Assembly (NCBI GenBank): GCA_948099385.1
Contig: CANUEZ040000168.1
Coordinates: forward strand, 1,675,501 to 1,739,500
Reading direction: 5' to 3'
From: Fasciola hepatica
Lineage: Eukaryota; Platyhelminthes; Trematoda; Plagiorchiida; Fasciolidae
Length of the DNA: 64,000 nucleotides
This document shows positions 34,435 through 47,866 of this stretch, piece by piece. The notes under the pieces were generated by a model. The model worked only from the letters and a program-made list of their open reading frames with translations, had not been told where the DNA came from and searched no databases. The translations under genes and the position numbers were made by a program. Position 1 is the first letter of the stretch, and every line of letters starts with the position of its first letter.

Positions 34435-34677
34435 TCACCAGTTGGGAAAGAAGTAAAAAACGGTGTCCAGCACTGTTGCGACTTCCAGTAATTTGTCGGT
34501 GTGCTTGCTATTAAAAGAGAGATAACAGATAGATGATATTGGCTTAGGATTGTCCGACCTCATCAGTTTCGCTAGAATCTCAACCTTCTCAGAATAACGT
34601 GAGGCCCACCATTTCCGTTTTAGCATTTGGTCTTCCGGGTACCGTTTTTGCCTTTCTTGCTTACGATTCAACAGCAT
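34435..34677 (-). mobile_element. LINE linker fragment, CR1-type
   Basis: An 80-codon frame containing EKVEILAKLMRSDNPKPISS, matching KTEILSKLMRIKNPQPRM of LINE H (57957-58020). This is the segment between endonuclease and RT. It may be the upstream part of LINE J1, separated from it by about 1 kb of other sequence. Confidence 0.65.
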
Positions 34678-37600
34678 AAATAGTGAGAAATTCCTTTTTC
34701 TTAGGTAAGCGCTTTGGACTGTACCTGCTTTCGAACTGAGAAGAGCCAGTCCACCTCCCTTACAGCTAGATGAAGTTCACTGTGCGGGGGTATTTATATT
34801 AGGTAAGGCTTACCTGACGCAGGCTGGGGATCCGCTTACGGAAAAAGTGCCCCACTTTGGCTTTGAATCCGTAAATGTAGTGACTTGTCTTGTAAAATGG
34901 TTCATCTAGGGGCGCCGGCTGCTTGTTTTTGAGTCGCCGTAAAGTAGTAGTGAGCTGTTTGATGTTCGCTCAACGGTGGGTTACTCAGAACCAGGAGCAT
35001 TACAAGTATTATATTTTGACGCCTCAAACTATGTCAGAGGAGGCTCCTCGCCTCACTACCCACACTAGACCTTTCCTGCGTTGCTGTGCTCTCAATATTT
35101 CTAACACGTTTTGCTTCACTATTACCGTCATAGAAAATATACTACGGTCACCTACCAGGCCGCTGAGGGTTACTAACTCCTTCCTTTCATACGGAAAGAT
35201 GTGAACTCTTCCAACCAGACTTACCATGGCTACTCCGCATAAAATTAAATTTATCCTCCCTGTACGAGCTTTTGCGTCATCTCATTAGTTCTCCCTCGAA
35301 AATAACTTTCACTTTAAGTTGCGCGTATCCTCATAGACACTGGCTGTTCTCTTTGTCCGGCCACTTGCCAGGCTGTCTGTTTTAGAGGAGTTTTTTATTG
35401 TTGTATATAGTAGGATCTGAGACAAACCTCTACATGGCATGTCGTCCTGGCTCCCTTCACCGGTTCCAGAGTATTATAAATAAATATCTTCCTGCGAGCA
35501 CTGTCCTGCGTCCAAGTAACAATACTGCAACTATGGACGCCTCTTTCGAGAATGTTCTCCGGTTCTAGTTCTTTCCCACTAACATTCTAGCCTGCTTAAC
35601 ATGTCTGCCGACTGTAGCTCTTTGCACTCTGCTTGTGGTAATTTGTCTCCATGGAACCTGGTTCTTCGATGAACGCGAATCCCATCGAACCAACCCAACT
35701 CCAAGTCTAGCCCCTGACTGTTACAGAACCGGTGCTCACACCGGTTTTGCTCTGCTTGTGGTACGCCAATGAAGCCAAAAGATCATACGAACTGCCTAAT
35801 CTACGCAGCTTGATGCTACCCCACCAATACTCAAATAGACTCCTGATTCACCTGCAAAACTCCAGTCGGAGAACAGTCAATCCTTAGTTTCTCTCGCTGA
35901 GTCCAGCTTCATCAGCATATTACCTCCGGTCCCCTCGTTATCAGCCCCTGGTAAATTAGCCTACTATTCAGTCACCTTAGCCAGGCCAACCGTGATTTGA
36001 TGCCATCCACGGTCGCCAAAATTATCATTCTAGTTCCTACCCACTCCCAAAACCTCGCTGCCCCTCTACAGCTTAAGGCCGTCCATCACGTCTTATCAGA
36101 TCGCTTCCTTCTTGATACTGGGATATTACGTATAATTCCTGTTGCTTCGGAGCGCAAACTTTACTTCCCAGGCACTATCTAAAGTGGCCTAAACCCCATC
36201 AGGTTCATAAAAACCCACGGCTATCTTCCAGTCTGTTTCACCTCAGGTGGATTACACCCTGGATCCATCTCTTTGAACCCCTCCTCACTTCAAATCCCAC
36301 CACTTCTTTTACGCCTGCCTACCCTAGAGATCCTGCCAGTAGCGGTTGACGAATACCAAAACACACTGCCACAGAGCAGATGGTTTATTTATATCCCATT
36401 TCATAGATTTTACCTATAAAATTGTACAGTGCCTCGCCACCACCATTCACAGCTGGTGCGGTGGCCGGACTGTTTCTTGCTTTCCTTTCCTCTTCCGGAT
36501 TATAATGGTTTAAATAAAGTTTCTTGCCTTGCCACTTGGATCAAAATTGCACCTTTTCCTTGCCCACCTTATAATACAGACCACGTAGTTAACATCCCGA
36601 GGATGAGAAGTATACCCTGTCATGTGGCTATACAACTCATCATTCGGCTTGGCAAATGAAAGGCTTCCCAGGAAGGTCAAGATAGGGGGCTTGAGCCGGT
36701 CGCTGTGGGGTTTGGTAATCCCAGAAACAAAAATGATATTTTATCGGCTGTACACGTTATCAAGAGGGTCACGAGAATGGCAATCGTAATTCACCGCGAC
36801 ATTTTGTCTCTGAGCTAGAGGACGGCAGAGAACCCTCCGCCCAGTTTCACTCCCTGAGCTTCGACTCAACTACTCTCCACTGGCCCAGAGTCCGGATGGC
36901 TCGGCAGTCACCGCTGCTGTGTTTTCTTTCAGGAGAAACTGGAAGCCGTTATAGAACGTGGGTAGCCCAGCACTGCCGATTCCACGACCCAATAACGTTG
37001 CCGTGGTGGATGCCTCCGTAGAAAGAAGTTAGATGGTTACGGAACCACCTGTCTTTGCAAGCAGAAAATCCGCTCGGGCTCAAGTTCCAAGCAGCTGAGG
37101 GAACCTGGGAATAAAATTATTGGGCAGGGGACTGAGCGACTGCCAGTTGCGTAAATAAACGCTTTAAGTTTGGACAACAAGTGGTTAGAACATGAGGCTC
37201 ACACACTGGGTGCATACGTGATGGCCATCACTGTTGATTCCGGGTTATAAAATCAAGTTGAGCTAACGCGTGGCTCACTCCCAGAGGTCACTTTCACTTG
37301 ATCGGTCTCGCAGATCAGCACGTCAATACGGCAATCGCAATCAAGAATTCCTCCGACCCGGGCGTAACGAACAGTTGTAGAAAATCCTTCAAATACACCA
37401 AAAGTTCGCTTCTTGTGGTATTACTCTCCTACGTACACTATTTGAGTGTTCAACACCCTTAATTTTTCTGCAAAACAACTCTTGTTTGTTTTCGTCCAGG
37501 GCTCTACCCTGTTATATCCCATCTTGGACCCGCATGACGCGCCTTCTCGTCTCTTGCGAGCCGTAAACTTGGTTCTCGTTTTCTGAGCCCGAGTGATAGC

Positions 37601-39399
37601 ATAATTGAGTTTTATATGTTTTATGCTACTGCTCATTTGTTGACCCAAAAGAGTAGGATTTGCGGATCGATGGTGCTTATGTTTTGGGATTCTTCCGAAT
37701 TCGGTCACTTATTGCCTAAAAGCATGTTACACCGGGCATTTAGCCGAACGTCCGAAGACCGTCGTAGGGTTGGCACTCACCATGTAGTTTATGGCACCGT
37801 ACTGCAAAACTGACGGCTTGCAAATATAAGAGAACCAACCTCAATAGCCGTCCCTTTGGTCGAACTATCCCAGAACCAGAGTGTAATTCAAGGCAGCGTC
37901 AAAAAGCTGCCACCACTCTCCGGCTGCCAAAGTCAAACAGCGACAAACGGTGTGACATGCTAAAACAACCCGCGAATTGGTCGGCCAGATTTTGTGTGAA
38001 AATGACTAGAGGAAGCGTTTTACTCTGCATTCATTGATCGTCCGGCAACAACCATAAACAAGTTCAACGGCGACCGAAGACTGGATTCAGCCCGGACAGG
38101 ACATCACATGCCGAATTCCTCTTAGTTTTACAGCCAGCCAAGCCGACAGGCCGCAAAGACAACGGGGCGGAGAGGTATCGACTTTTACGAGAGGGCATCA
38201 CTACCAGCGAGAGAAATCCAAGCAGCATCCACTTCACGTACGTGCTACTTCGGTTGCCCTTGGGGCTTGCCGTGCAAAAATGAGATGTGTGTGTGTAATG
38301 CTACCCGTCTTCACTAAAAGAGGAAGGTGATCAACTAATGCGATACTCATTGCTTGCCACGGGTTTGGAGGGAGATTATTGACGGTTGAGGACCTCTTCT
38401 CGCGAGGCTTAGAAAGGCCAAACGGTGTAGCTCCCAAGTGATCTTTCGGCCACATTCTGCTAGGCTACGTATATAATAAGGGTCTGACTCAGTGTGTTAC
38501 TAAGGATTGCGGATGAAGGCAAAGACGACATGTATTTTCCCTAAACCTTGCTCCTACAGGATGCCTGGGAGACATTTCAGATATTCGGCTTGAGGTTCCG
38601 CTTGGACCCAGTGACTGCGACACATCTCCCTTAACACTGAATCTGGCAAGACCTGTACGCTGGACAAGGCAAGACTTAGCTACTACCTGGCGGACTGGGA
38701 GAGGACTTTAGGGAGCAGCTTTGGAGGCACTTTAGGGACAGCCTCCCTGCCAGCAAATAACAGGGTAGCTCCTCTTATCAGGGTTCGAGGGGGGGGGGAG
38801 TTGCTCAGCCACGGCGGAATAGCCGGGTCCAAAAGGCTATTAAGAGGAAGAAACCAGCCGGAACAGCGATGGTCGCAGCGGTTATCTGGGGTGTTTAACA
38901 AAAGGAGCTAAGTCAGATGAGGTTCAGAAAAAATGCGAAATAAGTACAAGGATGTTCTAGCCGAAACTGACAGATCAAACTCTAAGATATACTACAATTG
39001 TGTGCAGTCTGTGACGTACATGTGTGGAAATCCTCCCCAGCTGTTGTCAGACACTTGCATTGGTGAGACTACGTTCTTCATCTCGTTGATCCTCGAACAA
39101 GTACAACACGCATCAATCACTACACTCCAACACATGTTTACATTTCACTCACGTGCAGTGGCATAATTTTGATTCGAACTTGGACTGCCGTGACGGTGAT
39201 ACCTGACACTGACCTTTGTTGAACCCTGGTCCTCGTTGCTGGACTTTGTGGCCGTACAGTTGAGGTTTGTACACTTTTATATATGCGTATAATTTGTTAA
39301 TCCAGTACCATAGGAGCTACGAATCAATTTTGTTCCGGTTTTGGGATTCTTTTTGAATTGGCTATGCGCTGCCCACAGTCGGACTAACCGTTACACAGT
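34678..39399. other. No recognisable gene
   Basis: About 4.7 kb with only short motif-less frames. A pyrimidine-rich plus-strand tract runs through roughly 35000-36600 and resembles the long 3' UTRs of the CR1-type LINEs here, including AATAAAG at 36513. A perfect short inverted repeat ACCGGTG-CTCA-CACCGGT lies near 35730. A Lys/Arg-rich minus frame at 37708-37421 could be an ORF1 remnant but shows no motif. Confidence 0.35.
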
Positions 39400-40390
39400 C
39401 CAGGGCAATTCCGACGGTGGCCCTCGTAAACCTGAGAGATTCTCATAGCGGGGCTGCCACCAACAATCTGGAGAAGGCAGAACCCCTGCTGAGCCACCTC
39501 CAGTAGATGCATAAACAATGCAAGGCCACCCCAGGCTTTTCGCGAATCGCCGACACGACTGTGCGCCAAAGGCCATAGGAAGCCACCACGGCAAATAAGG
39601 CGCTCAAAATTTTCAGTGGTTTGGTATGGACGGAGGCGGCAGGTTTGATGGCATCCATCCGGCTATCGTCGAGCCCCTGGCGGAACTTTTGGCCCAGCAG
39701 CAATTCATGGTGTTTGACGCGTCCTCTAACGAAGGCTGCTTACCCCAGGATGAGCTCAAGGTGGCCACCGTTTCAATCCACAAAGCTGGAGATGGAGAAA
39801 CGCGTCTCAGCTGCAGGCTAGCTAGTTCAACTACTGTATTGCTAAAGATGAGGGAGCGAGTTCTGCGGGAAAGGATTGCTGACCACATGGCTGCCTGCGG
39901 GTTGATGGCCTCAAACCAGTGTGGTTCTTTCGGCTGAGATTCTGCCTGTTGAGCCTGTTCCATGTACAAGGTTGCACGAAAAGTGGACCGGGGGATAGGG
40001 TAGAAGCCTGATACCACGAATTTCAGAAGGCATTCATTTCAGTTAACCACAGTTAGCTGTTGAGTGAGTTGAGTGCTTTTGATCAGTCTCCAGAAGTCAT
40101 TGGGTGGATTCTTAGGTCTATCGCGGATAGGACTTTTCAAGTCAAGGTGGAAGATAACGGTATTTACAGGTCGGTTGGCCTCAGTGCGCGGCGTTGTTTT
40201 CTCGCTGCTTTCAGTATATATTTCATTACTCTATCTGGGATATTCCTTAAAACTACAGCTCTAGAGAGAGTTTTATAACCCAAAAGACATCCGGCGCTTT
40301 TACTGAACGCTACTATCCGGGGCGACCCAGTGATAAAGGGTACTTTTAGAAGTGGTTTCGAGCTGCTTTCAGAGCAGAAGCGCGACAAAA
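39400..40390 (+). mobile_element. LINE G: CR1-type RT fragment
   Basis: Plus-strand remnants in order: NNLEKAEPLLSHLQ (39460), FDGIHPAIVEPLAELL (39640), NEGCLPQDELKVATVS (39730), IHKAGDGETR (39778), RERIADHMAACGLMASNQ (39866) and, after several shifts, FQKAFISVNHS (40028), SPEVIGWILRSIADRTFQVK (40089). The palm box should read DFxKAFDSV; both Asp codons are altered (EF, IS). The part after 40260 has no QGSVLGP or ADD box. It is truncated at both ends. Confidence 0.8.
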
Positions 40391-41597
40391 CCTCACTTTA
40401 AATCCGACAACATCAGTAAATTCCAAGTTATTGCTATGGAAATCGTCTCCTTATCGTAAGTTACGTAATAGCAGTCTACACTGAAGTACATCCTAAGTAT
40501 TCAGCTTGCCTCCCGACTTGCGCATTTCATCAGAAAGCACTTTACCAGCTCCATCAACAGAAAATACTAGCAGTTTTTAGCTTAACAACTAGAAAGTAAT
40601 TACTTCCGCGGATATCGACCTCCCGTGACGAGATTTCTCCCCCCAAGTCTTACATATGTTGGCCTTGCTCCGCACTTATCCCCATGATTCCGTACCGCTT
40701 CCCTAACTCTGCTTACTGCCACAACTTGCTTGACTAATCAACTACGCATATACAACTGTTGGTATGCCTACACCTTCAAAATCACTGTCAGCAACCGCCC
40801 TCGCAAGGCCACTCAACTCCGAAACACACCAGATAACTGTTCAGTTTCTCTGTCAGACATCCTTGGAGAAGCCAATGGAGAAGACAATGGAAGAAGGCTA
40901 AATCCAAGTGGTCTTTTTTCTCGTGTATATTTGTATCCCGTGTTATTTCCGGCTAAGTGCCGCTGAAACTATGGATCAATCTCCTTTTGGTGTTGGGATT
41001 GGTGTGCATTGGGTACGCGTTATTCGGTTCGTGATAACTGTGACTTTCAACACTTAAGCGGAATCGTGGCAGGAAAACTCACTGGAAATGCCCAGACGAG
41101 GAAGTAAGGACCTTATGAGGCCAAAAAATTAACTCTGCAAGTCACTGAGGATGGTTTGGGCATTATTGATTCTCAATATAATGCTAAGTCTACTATTTCT
41201 GTCGGTGCCGCTTCATGTGGTCGAGTGGTGTGAAGGTCAACCTAACGTATATATCAGGTTGTCACTTTTTCCCTCTTTCCATCGTTTAGGCTTGGCTTTA
41301 GATTGAACCTAGTAGTAATAATTATTTATACTGTAGCGTAAAATTGTCCGTGGCAATAACCGCCACACACCACTGTGCTTCTGTAATTTATTACCGCGAA
41401 AAATCTACTAAGCCCTCCGCTAGGAAGTGTGGATCAATACCTACTACAACTAATTTTTCGCCAGTCCATCTACAAAATACTTAGCTATTGTTGGCTAAAT
41501 CATCTCTTTCAGTTGTAGTCTTCTCCTTGGCTAGCACCCCTACCTTCTTCGAGCACGCAGTGGAAGCACATAGTCAACCTGTTCGTAATCATCCTAG
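40391..41597. other. No recognisable gene
   Basis: May include the 5' UTR of LINE I. A Lys/Asn-rich plus-strand frame at 40730-40966 has no motif. Confidence 0.35.
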
Positions 41598-42280
41598 GTG
41601 ACTTCCTATAGAATTTCATCTTCACTTGGTATCCAGGATTTTTACGATCGCCAAGTAACCAACAAAACTAACTTATTATCCGGAGCCCAGAGTTACAGTG
41701 CGCAGCTCCAAATGAAGCAGACCAGTAAGATCTTGCCACGAGTAGCCGTAAGTCTATCAGTCACTACACCGCGCCCCGTCTCATTGACGAAAGTCCATGA
41801 TTACGCACATAGAAAGATTTACATCCCCTTACAACACGTTAGCTTACTGGAATCGCAAATTGAAGCTCTTGACGGAGCCGTCAGAATTCTGACTTCACTG
41901 GCTCAACTTCTTGAGCCCTCTATGGTGTCCACGGGCTGTAACTTAATTGGCAAGCGTAACTTTGTTGAGAGTACATCTTCAGATGTTTTGAAGCGAATAC
42001 GAAATTCTAAACACACCATTGAATTTAACATTCTCGACAGGCCCTCTCCTCAACATAGTTAGCTGTACCTTGCCAAAGGCCGCTAACATGGAACGAGTGA
42101 TACGCATAGCAGAAGACTATAAAATCAGACAAAACAACACCAATGCACCCTGCTTTTTGAATTTTCGGACAAATGACAGCCAGCGAGTTTATTTATAAAC
42201 GGAGCATTATTGCTGTCAACTCACCACACAAAAACATTCAAATAGCCTCTAACAAAACGCCACCATAAACAGAAGGGCAG
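41598..42280 (+). pseudogene. LINE I ORF1 protein remnant (CR1-type)
   Basis: A 154-codon frame (41598-42062) with a heptad-like SLLESQIEALDGAV segment (near codons 82-95) and then SSDVLKRIRNSKHTIEFNI. This is the entry to the nucleic-acid-binding fold of CR1 ORF1. After a stop, other frames give CTLLFEF and SEFIYKRSIIAVNSPHKNI, matching PLLFQFREE and TEFTRKREAIAKATPFESI of LINE H. ORF1 coats the LINE RNA and acts as a nucleic-acid chaperone. Confidence 0.65.
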
Positions 42281-43539
42281 AGATCCGCCAAAACGACTAG
42301 TACCTCCTGCATTCCCCAACCCACACTGAGAAAGCAACGTCTGCCGACCAACGTTTGTCTGACTTGGACCTTCACTCAACTCCTGGACCTCCTCTAGGTC
42401 CACCAGCCTCCAAGCTCCCTAGACTAGTCAATAGTGTCACAGATGCCTGGGGCTAGAATCCACCCACTCCTACCAGACAGCTTAGCTATGTGCATCAAAA
42501 ACGGCTACCTATATCGCGTAGCCTCCCTAACCCAATGACGCCGCATCACTCTCCCAAGGTGACATATAAACCAAGGTATGGCCGTTATTGTCGCCACCAT
42601 CTAGCTGCGACTAAAACCTATCCGGTGAACCACACCATTCCACTGCGAGGTCATTCTCGCAATAATCAGCCCCGTCAGCCCCCAGGACATACTCCCGCAA
42701 AAACTGTCAAGAAGTAGCGTCCCTCAGGATACAACCTCATGTTTGCCATATGGCTTATCACCCATGGGCCAAAACTTAGTAACGATTTCTATCCAACCCG
42801 CAAAGCACAGTGTAAGTAGTAGCGGAAACCCATGGCAGAAAATCCAAAGTTCGGCAACCCGCCCTCCATTCCTACTAAAGATCTCAACGTCTAGTTTGTT
42901 AGGCAGCAACCGCCTTATATCACTGCCTAATGAACCACCTTCCAATACCAGCAACGTGCCGGTTGTTTACACCATTGATAGCACGCAGAACTCAACAGGC
43001 CAACTACGCAGCACGGAGTATTCTCACTACCTCCCTCTAAAATAACCTTACTATGCCCCCTAGACCAACAGCCGATTCCTATCCTTTCCCACCTGGGCAA
43101 GCCGCATCAACAGGATACGAAGCCACCCCACACTCTCCCTGTTCCTACCTTCTCAGACCTGCTCTTACCGCACAACACCAACCACTACCGAGGTCGTCGA
43201 GCTAGAAAGCCAATACATTCCGTCACCATATTCTGTCATCACACTCGAGCATCGAACTATCCCAAGGAATCAAGACAGGTAGGAAGGCTACTTAGTCAAA
43301 GGTCATCCCACTCATTTCGCAATATCCCAAAATTATTTATCTTCGGATCATCAGCTGCTGAATCCTCTGAAGCCATCACGGAGGTGTCCAAACCTCGCTT
43401 CTCCTCTTCGGTGATTGCTCCAACTCGTGCCCCTCTCGGTGCATTCTCTCCGCCCAGTTACTCCAGTACATCACCTAGCCCAGACGCTCACAGCCACATG
43501 AATGGGTCATCCTTGATCTTATTTAATTCCTAAGTAAGC

Positions 43540-44300
43540 TTCATGGCTCGAAACGTTATGTCATAACATCATGTTCTGACATCATTCTTGTTGCTGAAAC
43601 CTGGCTCATGGAACACACTCTAACAGGCGAAATTCTACTTGAAAGCACAAGGATTTTGGTGTTATTGGGAGTGACAGACGCTGAGGTGGGTGCCTAGTGT
43701 ACGCACAGCACACACTTCCAGTAACCCATATTGATCATGCAGCACTCGACTCAATTCCGGATTCGCTGGTGCTCACAACTTGGTTCTCAAATATAATCAT
43801 GCACATTAGCTGTGCCTGTCGCCCGCCCTCCTCAACCACTACAGAATTATCTCCTCTAACTGAAGCCTTTGAGCTTCTTTCACTACCACCTTTGGCAGCG
43901 AAAATCAAAGCCGGCGATTTTAGCCCGGAATAAAATATTCTGAACAAGTCTCACAGCCCCTCCCAACTTAATAGACTTCGTCCTCTATACTCACATTGGA
44001 GGTTGGGTAAAACGGGTAAAAACTCCTACTAGAAACGCCAACATCCCACAGATATTATATTCACTGACAGCGCTGCCAACTTTTCGGCTCCCGTTCTGCA
44101 TAAATTTCCGGATAGCTACCATAGGATATTAGCAAGTAATCTTTCAATCCATCCTAATCCTTCAGGCTATCTGACCTCAGTCAACAATTCTTTCCGTTTA
44201 AGTTGGAACCCCTTGTCTAATTTCATCCGTAACCAAGGTTGGGTCACTTTTACTCTAACGACTGAACCCCAACAGGCGGCTGACCACTCTTACCTAAAAT
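43540..44300 (+). pseudogene. LINE I endonuclease remnant
   Basis: The start reads SDIILVAETWLMEHTLTGEI, the EETWL box with its catalytic Glu. Farther on, a motif like the end of the EEP fold is recognisable only in patches (PPNLIDFVLYTHI near 43960). No GDFN box is clear. It is too broken to be functional. Confidence 0.6.
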
Positions 44301-44389
44301 GGGAAACTCCCCTTGAAAATTAGTTCAACTGCTCAAACCTCTTCCCTCAGAGAATTAAAACTTGCCTCGCTCCAAGTCAGCGGCTCAAG

Positions 44390-45487
44390 ATGCAAAGACT
44401 TTACCTCCGAAACCAAGACTTCTCCCTTCCCATGAGGCCAACACGTCCTATTGACATCATCCGGAGCCTAAAGGAAGACCAGCTTCGTAATGAAGAAGCT
44501 AAAGCTTCGAGGCTTACCAAACAAGCATCGAAACTCTCGCCCATACATAAATCTGGGGATTTGACAACAGATAATACTAACCAATACCTCGTGTTACCGA
44601 ATGAAACTTCGGCCACCTCCTCTTTCAAAATTGCTGAGGCCTTTAATCTTTACTTCGCCAGTTCCACTGCATCCTCCTCAGACACAGCCCCCCCCAACCT
44701 AACTCCTCTCGCTGTTACCAGCTCTTCCTTATCAACCCCCACATTCGAAAAAACACTTTTTCCCGGCTCACTTCACGCTATAAAGCACCTGCGCATCCTG
44801 AACCAGATAGGTTACTTCTAGCTGCAACATTGAAGGCGGATCGGACCTTTCACTTCTGTTACTAAACCTATTTACTTTGTCACTGGAATTCAGCCTGGTT
44901 TCGTCGAACTTAGAGCTTTTAGTCATCATTCTACGACATCCGAACGACCTGTCCGTGAACTCGCTAATAACCGTCCCAATATTCACATCCTCATCAGTTC
45001 CAGAAAAATGGAAACTATTGTCAAAGATGGCATTACCACTCGTCTTCCTGCTTTAAACCGTCTTAGTGATAGACAGCACGGGTTTCTCAAATCACGATCA
45101 CTCACCACGTGTCTGTTTGAAATCCACAACCTAGTCACTAAGGCTGTTGGTAGCGGGCAGGCTTTGGTAATTGTCTACCTAAATCTGTCGGAGGCTTTCG
45201 ACCTTGTTCAACACCCCCATCTCATCGCTAAATTGCGTTCGTTCGACATTGCTGACCCACTGCTTTCTTGGCCGCAATCTTATCTCGCTCATTTCTCTCA
45301 AGCAATTTCCACCGAAGGACGCGCTCCTAACCCAAAGCCCGCCACTAGTGGCTCTATACAGGGCAGTATACTCGGTCTTTCTCTATTTGTAGTGTACACT
45401 ATTGACGCACTGGATCTATTACACCATAGAAAGCCATTCTCGTTTGCGGATGATAAAGAAAACTGCCTACTCTTCCCGTTCAAATGA
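44390..45487 (+). pseudogene. LINE I linker and reverse transcriptase
   Basis: The linker frame 44390-44821 holds a Lys/Ser-rich segment and AEAFNLYFAS. The RT frame 45008-45487 reads LSDRQHGFLKSRSLTTCLFE, IVYLNLSEAFDLVQHPHLI, TSGSIQGSILGLSLFVVYT and FSFADDKENCL. The first catalytic Asp (normally LDLSKAF) has become Asn. The FADD pair is retained. The fingers between 44821 and 45008 are shifted and partly lost. Confidence 0.82.
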
Positions 45488-45553
45488 TGCCACCTCCACC
45501 CGTTACAACGCCTCCGCTGACCTCTCTGCAATTGACACTAATGTCACTCCTGG

Positions 45554-46410
45554 ATGCTGAGCTTTTCCACTGAAAGGTCCGAGGTTCTAACCTGGAAATT
45601 CCAATTGCCCCCTGGATACCTAACCCTTGGCAAGTCCCCAATAGCCAATGGCCTCGCCATCAGCCATCTGAGCCTCACCTATTCCTGTTCCCTCAACTTC
45701 TCTGAGCAAGCCGCCACCCAAGCGGCCAGGGCCAGAAGAGGTTTGACCCTTCTCTTCCGCTCCTTTCGCCTCCGGGACAGTATCATCAGCATCTATATTC
45801 CCACATCAGGCCTTTGCTTGAACACTGCCCAATAATATTTTCTAACTTGACAAAATTTGATTCACTTGCGCTAGAAAGCCTACAGAGGCATTACACCAAA
45901 CAACTGTCCGGTTGGTTTGGGTCTTTAAACTGAAGAGAACGACGCCAAAATTTGAATTTCGACCCACCCTGGCCTCACCGTTTAAGACTAACCTTAGTCT
46001 TCTTATGTAAGCTGCTCCATTACCGGTCTTTTTCCCTTAACCCAGTAAGTTTCTCTCGAGAAACTCCTTGCTCGCTTAGGTACAGGCCTTTTACTGTCCA
46101 TTCTAGTATAGATGAATTGGCTATACGGTCATATTTTTCTCCCTCGTCTTTTCCAAGTTCTGAAGCAAGTTGTCCACCACCATTCGAGCTTCATAGTCCA
46201 AGTCCCAATTTCTATCGGCACTCATTCCGTATCTCAACCTTACACGTGCACTTCGTTTATCTAATATGTGCATAGCTGAGGATGCAGCGTACAAGAGGAG
46301 CCTCGACTTCCAAGACCAACTCCTTTGCGGACCCCGATCCTTCCGTTTGAGGACACGATCAGAAGAAGAAAGGTTCATCTTTCTGACTGAATTCTCAAAG
46401 AGTGACTAGC
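45554..46410 (+). pseudogene. LINE I C-terminal domain
   Basis: The 45554-45835 frame has LTLGKSPIANGLAISHLSLT, then ARARRGLTLLFRSFRLRD. Shifted frames then give FEHCPIIFSNLTKFDSLALE, TLVFLCKLLHYRSFSLNP and a RYRPFTVHS segment, and end near 46410. The order equals that of LINE H 59055-59756. Confidence 0.7.
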
Positions 46411-47828
46411 AGTGGCCATTCCCTTAACGGGTAAACTGAAGTATATGCCACCATTTTCCGACCCTTACTTCCCCCTTCTCTCGTAGTCTCAGCCATCCTC
46501 ATGCTTTGTCCTTTATTTGTTTCTATATGCCTTTATTATGTGGTACTCCACAGCGGGGGTACACCCTGACTGACTTTTTTATCTGCCTCCTTTTCCAGTT
46601 CTCCCCCTATGTACTTTTCTCCCTCACCTTTGGTATACGCCCCTGGATAACACCAGTTTGGTCGATTACTAACCGCTGGCTCCGCCCTCTGAGACCTGTC
46701 ACAACCTAGCCATTTGATGGTGGAACTAATGCTTTCATAGGTAGACTACCTCCCACATGCGTAATCATCAAAAAACATTAGTGCCATTCCCAAAGGTGTA
46801 AGGCACAGTCAGATCCACCGCCTTGGCAGTCGCACGTTGGGCGTGCAGACCTTCTGCAACGACGTTCAGGCGCAATCAGGCTGATGGATCACACCTCATG
46901 TGTTCATTTCGAAGTGTTTCTCCAGCCCATGTCCAGTCCAACCCACGAGTACCAGCTGCGGATCGCACCTTCTAAACCTGTCGGTTGCAGATCGCACGCC
47001 CCAACCATCCTTGTTCCGCCATTAAAGCCCACCTATTACTCTTGTAGTCATTCTTATCACATCCATTTTTGTCGCTCTTCCAAAGTGTGCACACCTGCCC
47101 ATAATGTCCTTGATCCTATCGGTGCTCACGGCGCCATCTCTCGTTGCACCTCACTATGGCATTACCCACCTTACTCTGCCGACGACCGCCAATATTTCTT
47201 TTTCCACCCGTGTGGTCGTTGCGGCTAGTCGTTCCTATTCACTTGGTTTCACCCTACGCTCATAAAGCTCATCAATCGCATTCTTATGCCTCAGTGCGTA
47301 CCGCACTGTCAAATCCGCCCTCTTTCTCCCCTCTCACGCCCAATGCCGTCAAGCACCAGTCCCACCCGCACCCATAACCAATCCCCATAGTGAAACTCAC
47401 CGTTCCAAACTTAGCATATCTTACAGCAACATTTATTATCTAATCTCTTAGCAATTCCTCTGTGGATCTTTTCATTAGGCAGCGCCCCGACTAGCATCCT
47501 GGAACTCCTTCCACCAGTACAACAGCCTGCAGGCAAGCAACTCGTCATTTCCATTCCCCTACTCCGAAGCGCATTCATTTCTCCTGCCTTGTGTTTATCC
47601 ACAGGTTCACCTGTCCCAGTGCTTCTTTCTTCCCGGCCTTCTTCGTGTTTTGTTTGTAGTCAAACGATCTGATTGGTCATGTCTCTCCTGCCTCTTCGGT
47701 CGATGCTCTCATCTCCTGTTCCATATGTTGCTGGCCACGAGCACTTTCCGTCCTTCAGACTATCCTGCTTTTCCACATTCCACCTAATGTAAAATATTCA
47801 TTACGTCATGGTTTACACTCATAGTTTT

Positions 47829-47866
47829 AAACTGAATTGAATTGAACTGAATTGAAATGAATTGTA
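47829..47866 (-). repeat. ATTCA-type tandem tail of LINE K
   Basis: On the minus strand about seven imperfect ATTCA units (plus strand: TGAATTGAATTGAACTGAAT) follow an AATAAA at 47875-47870. CR1-like LINEs often end in short tandem units, so this marks the LINE K 3' end. Confidence 0.6.

Larger units (their letters stand above)
41598..47828 (+). mobile_element. LINE I: CR1-type LINE with ORF1, endonuclease, RT and 3' UTR
   Basis: On the plus strand: ORF1 remnant (41598-42280), a proline/serine-rich stretch (42490-43500), endonuclease remnant (43540-44300), linker and RT (44390-45487), C-terminal domain (45554-46410), then about 1.4 kb of pyrimidine-rich 3' UTR up to the tail of LINE K. It is the same family as LINE H (55190-59760): both share ORF1, linker and C-terminal motifs. 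Frames change several times. The exact 3' end is not certain. Confidence 0.85.
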
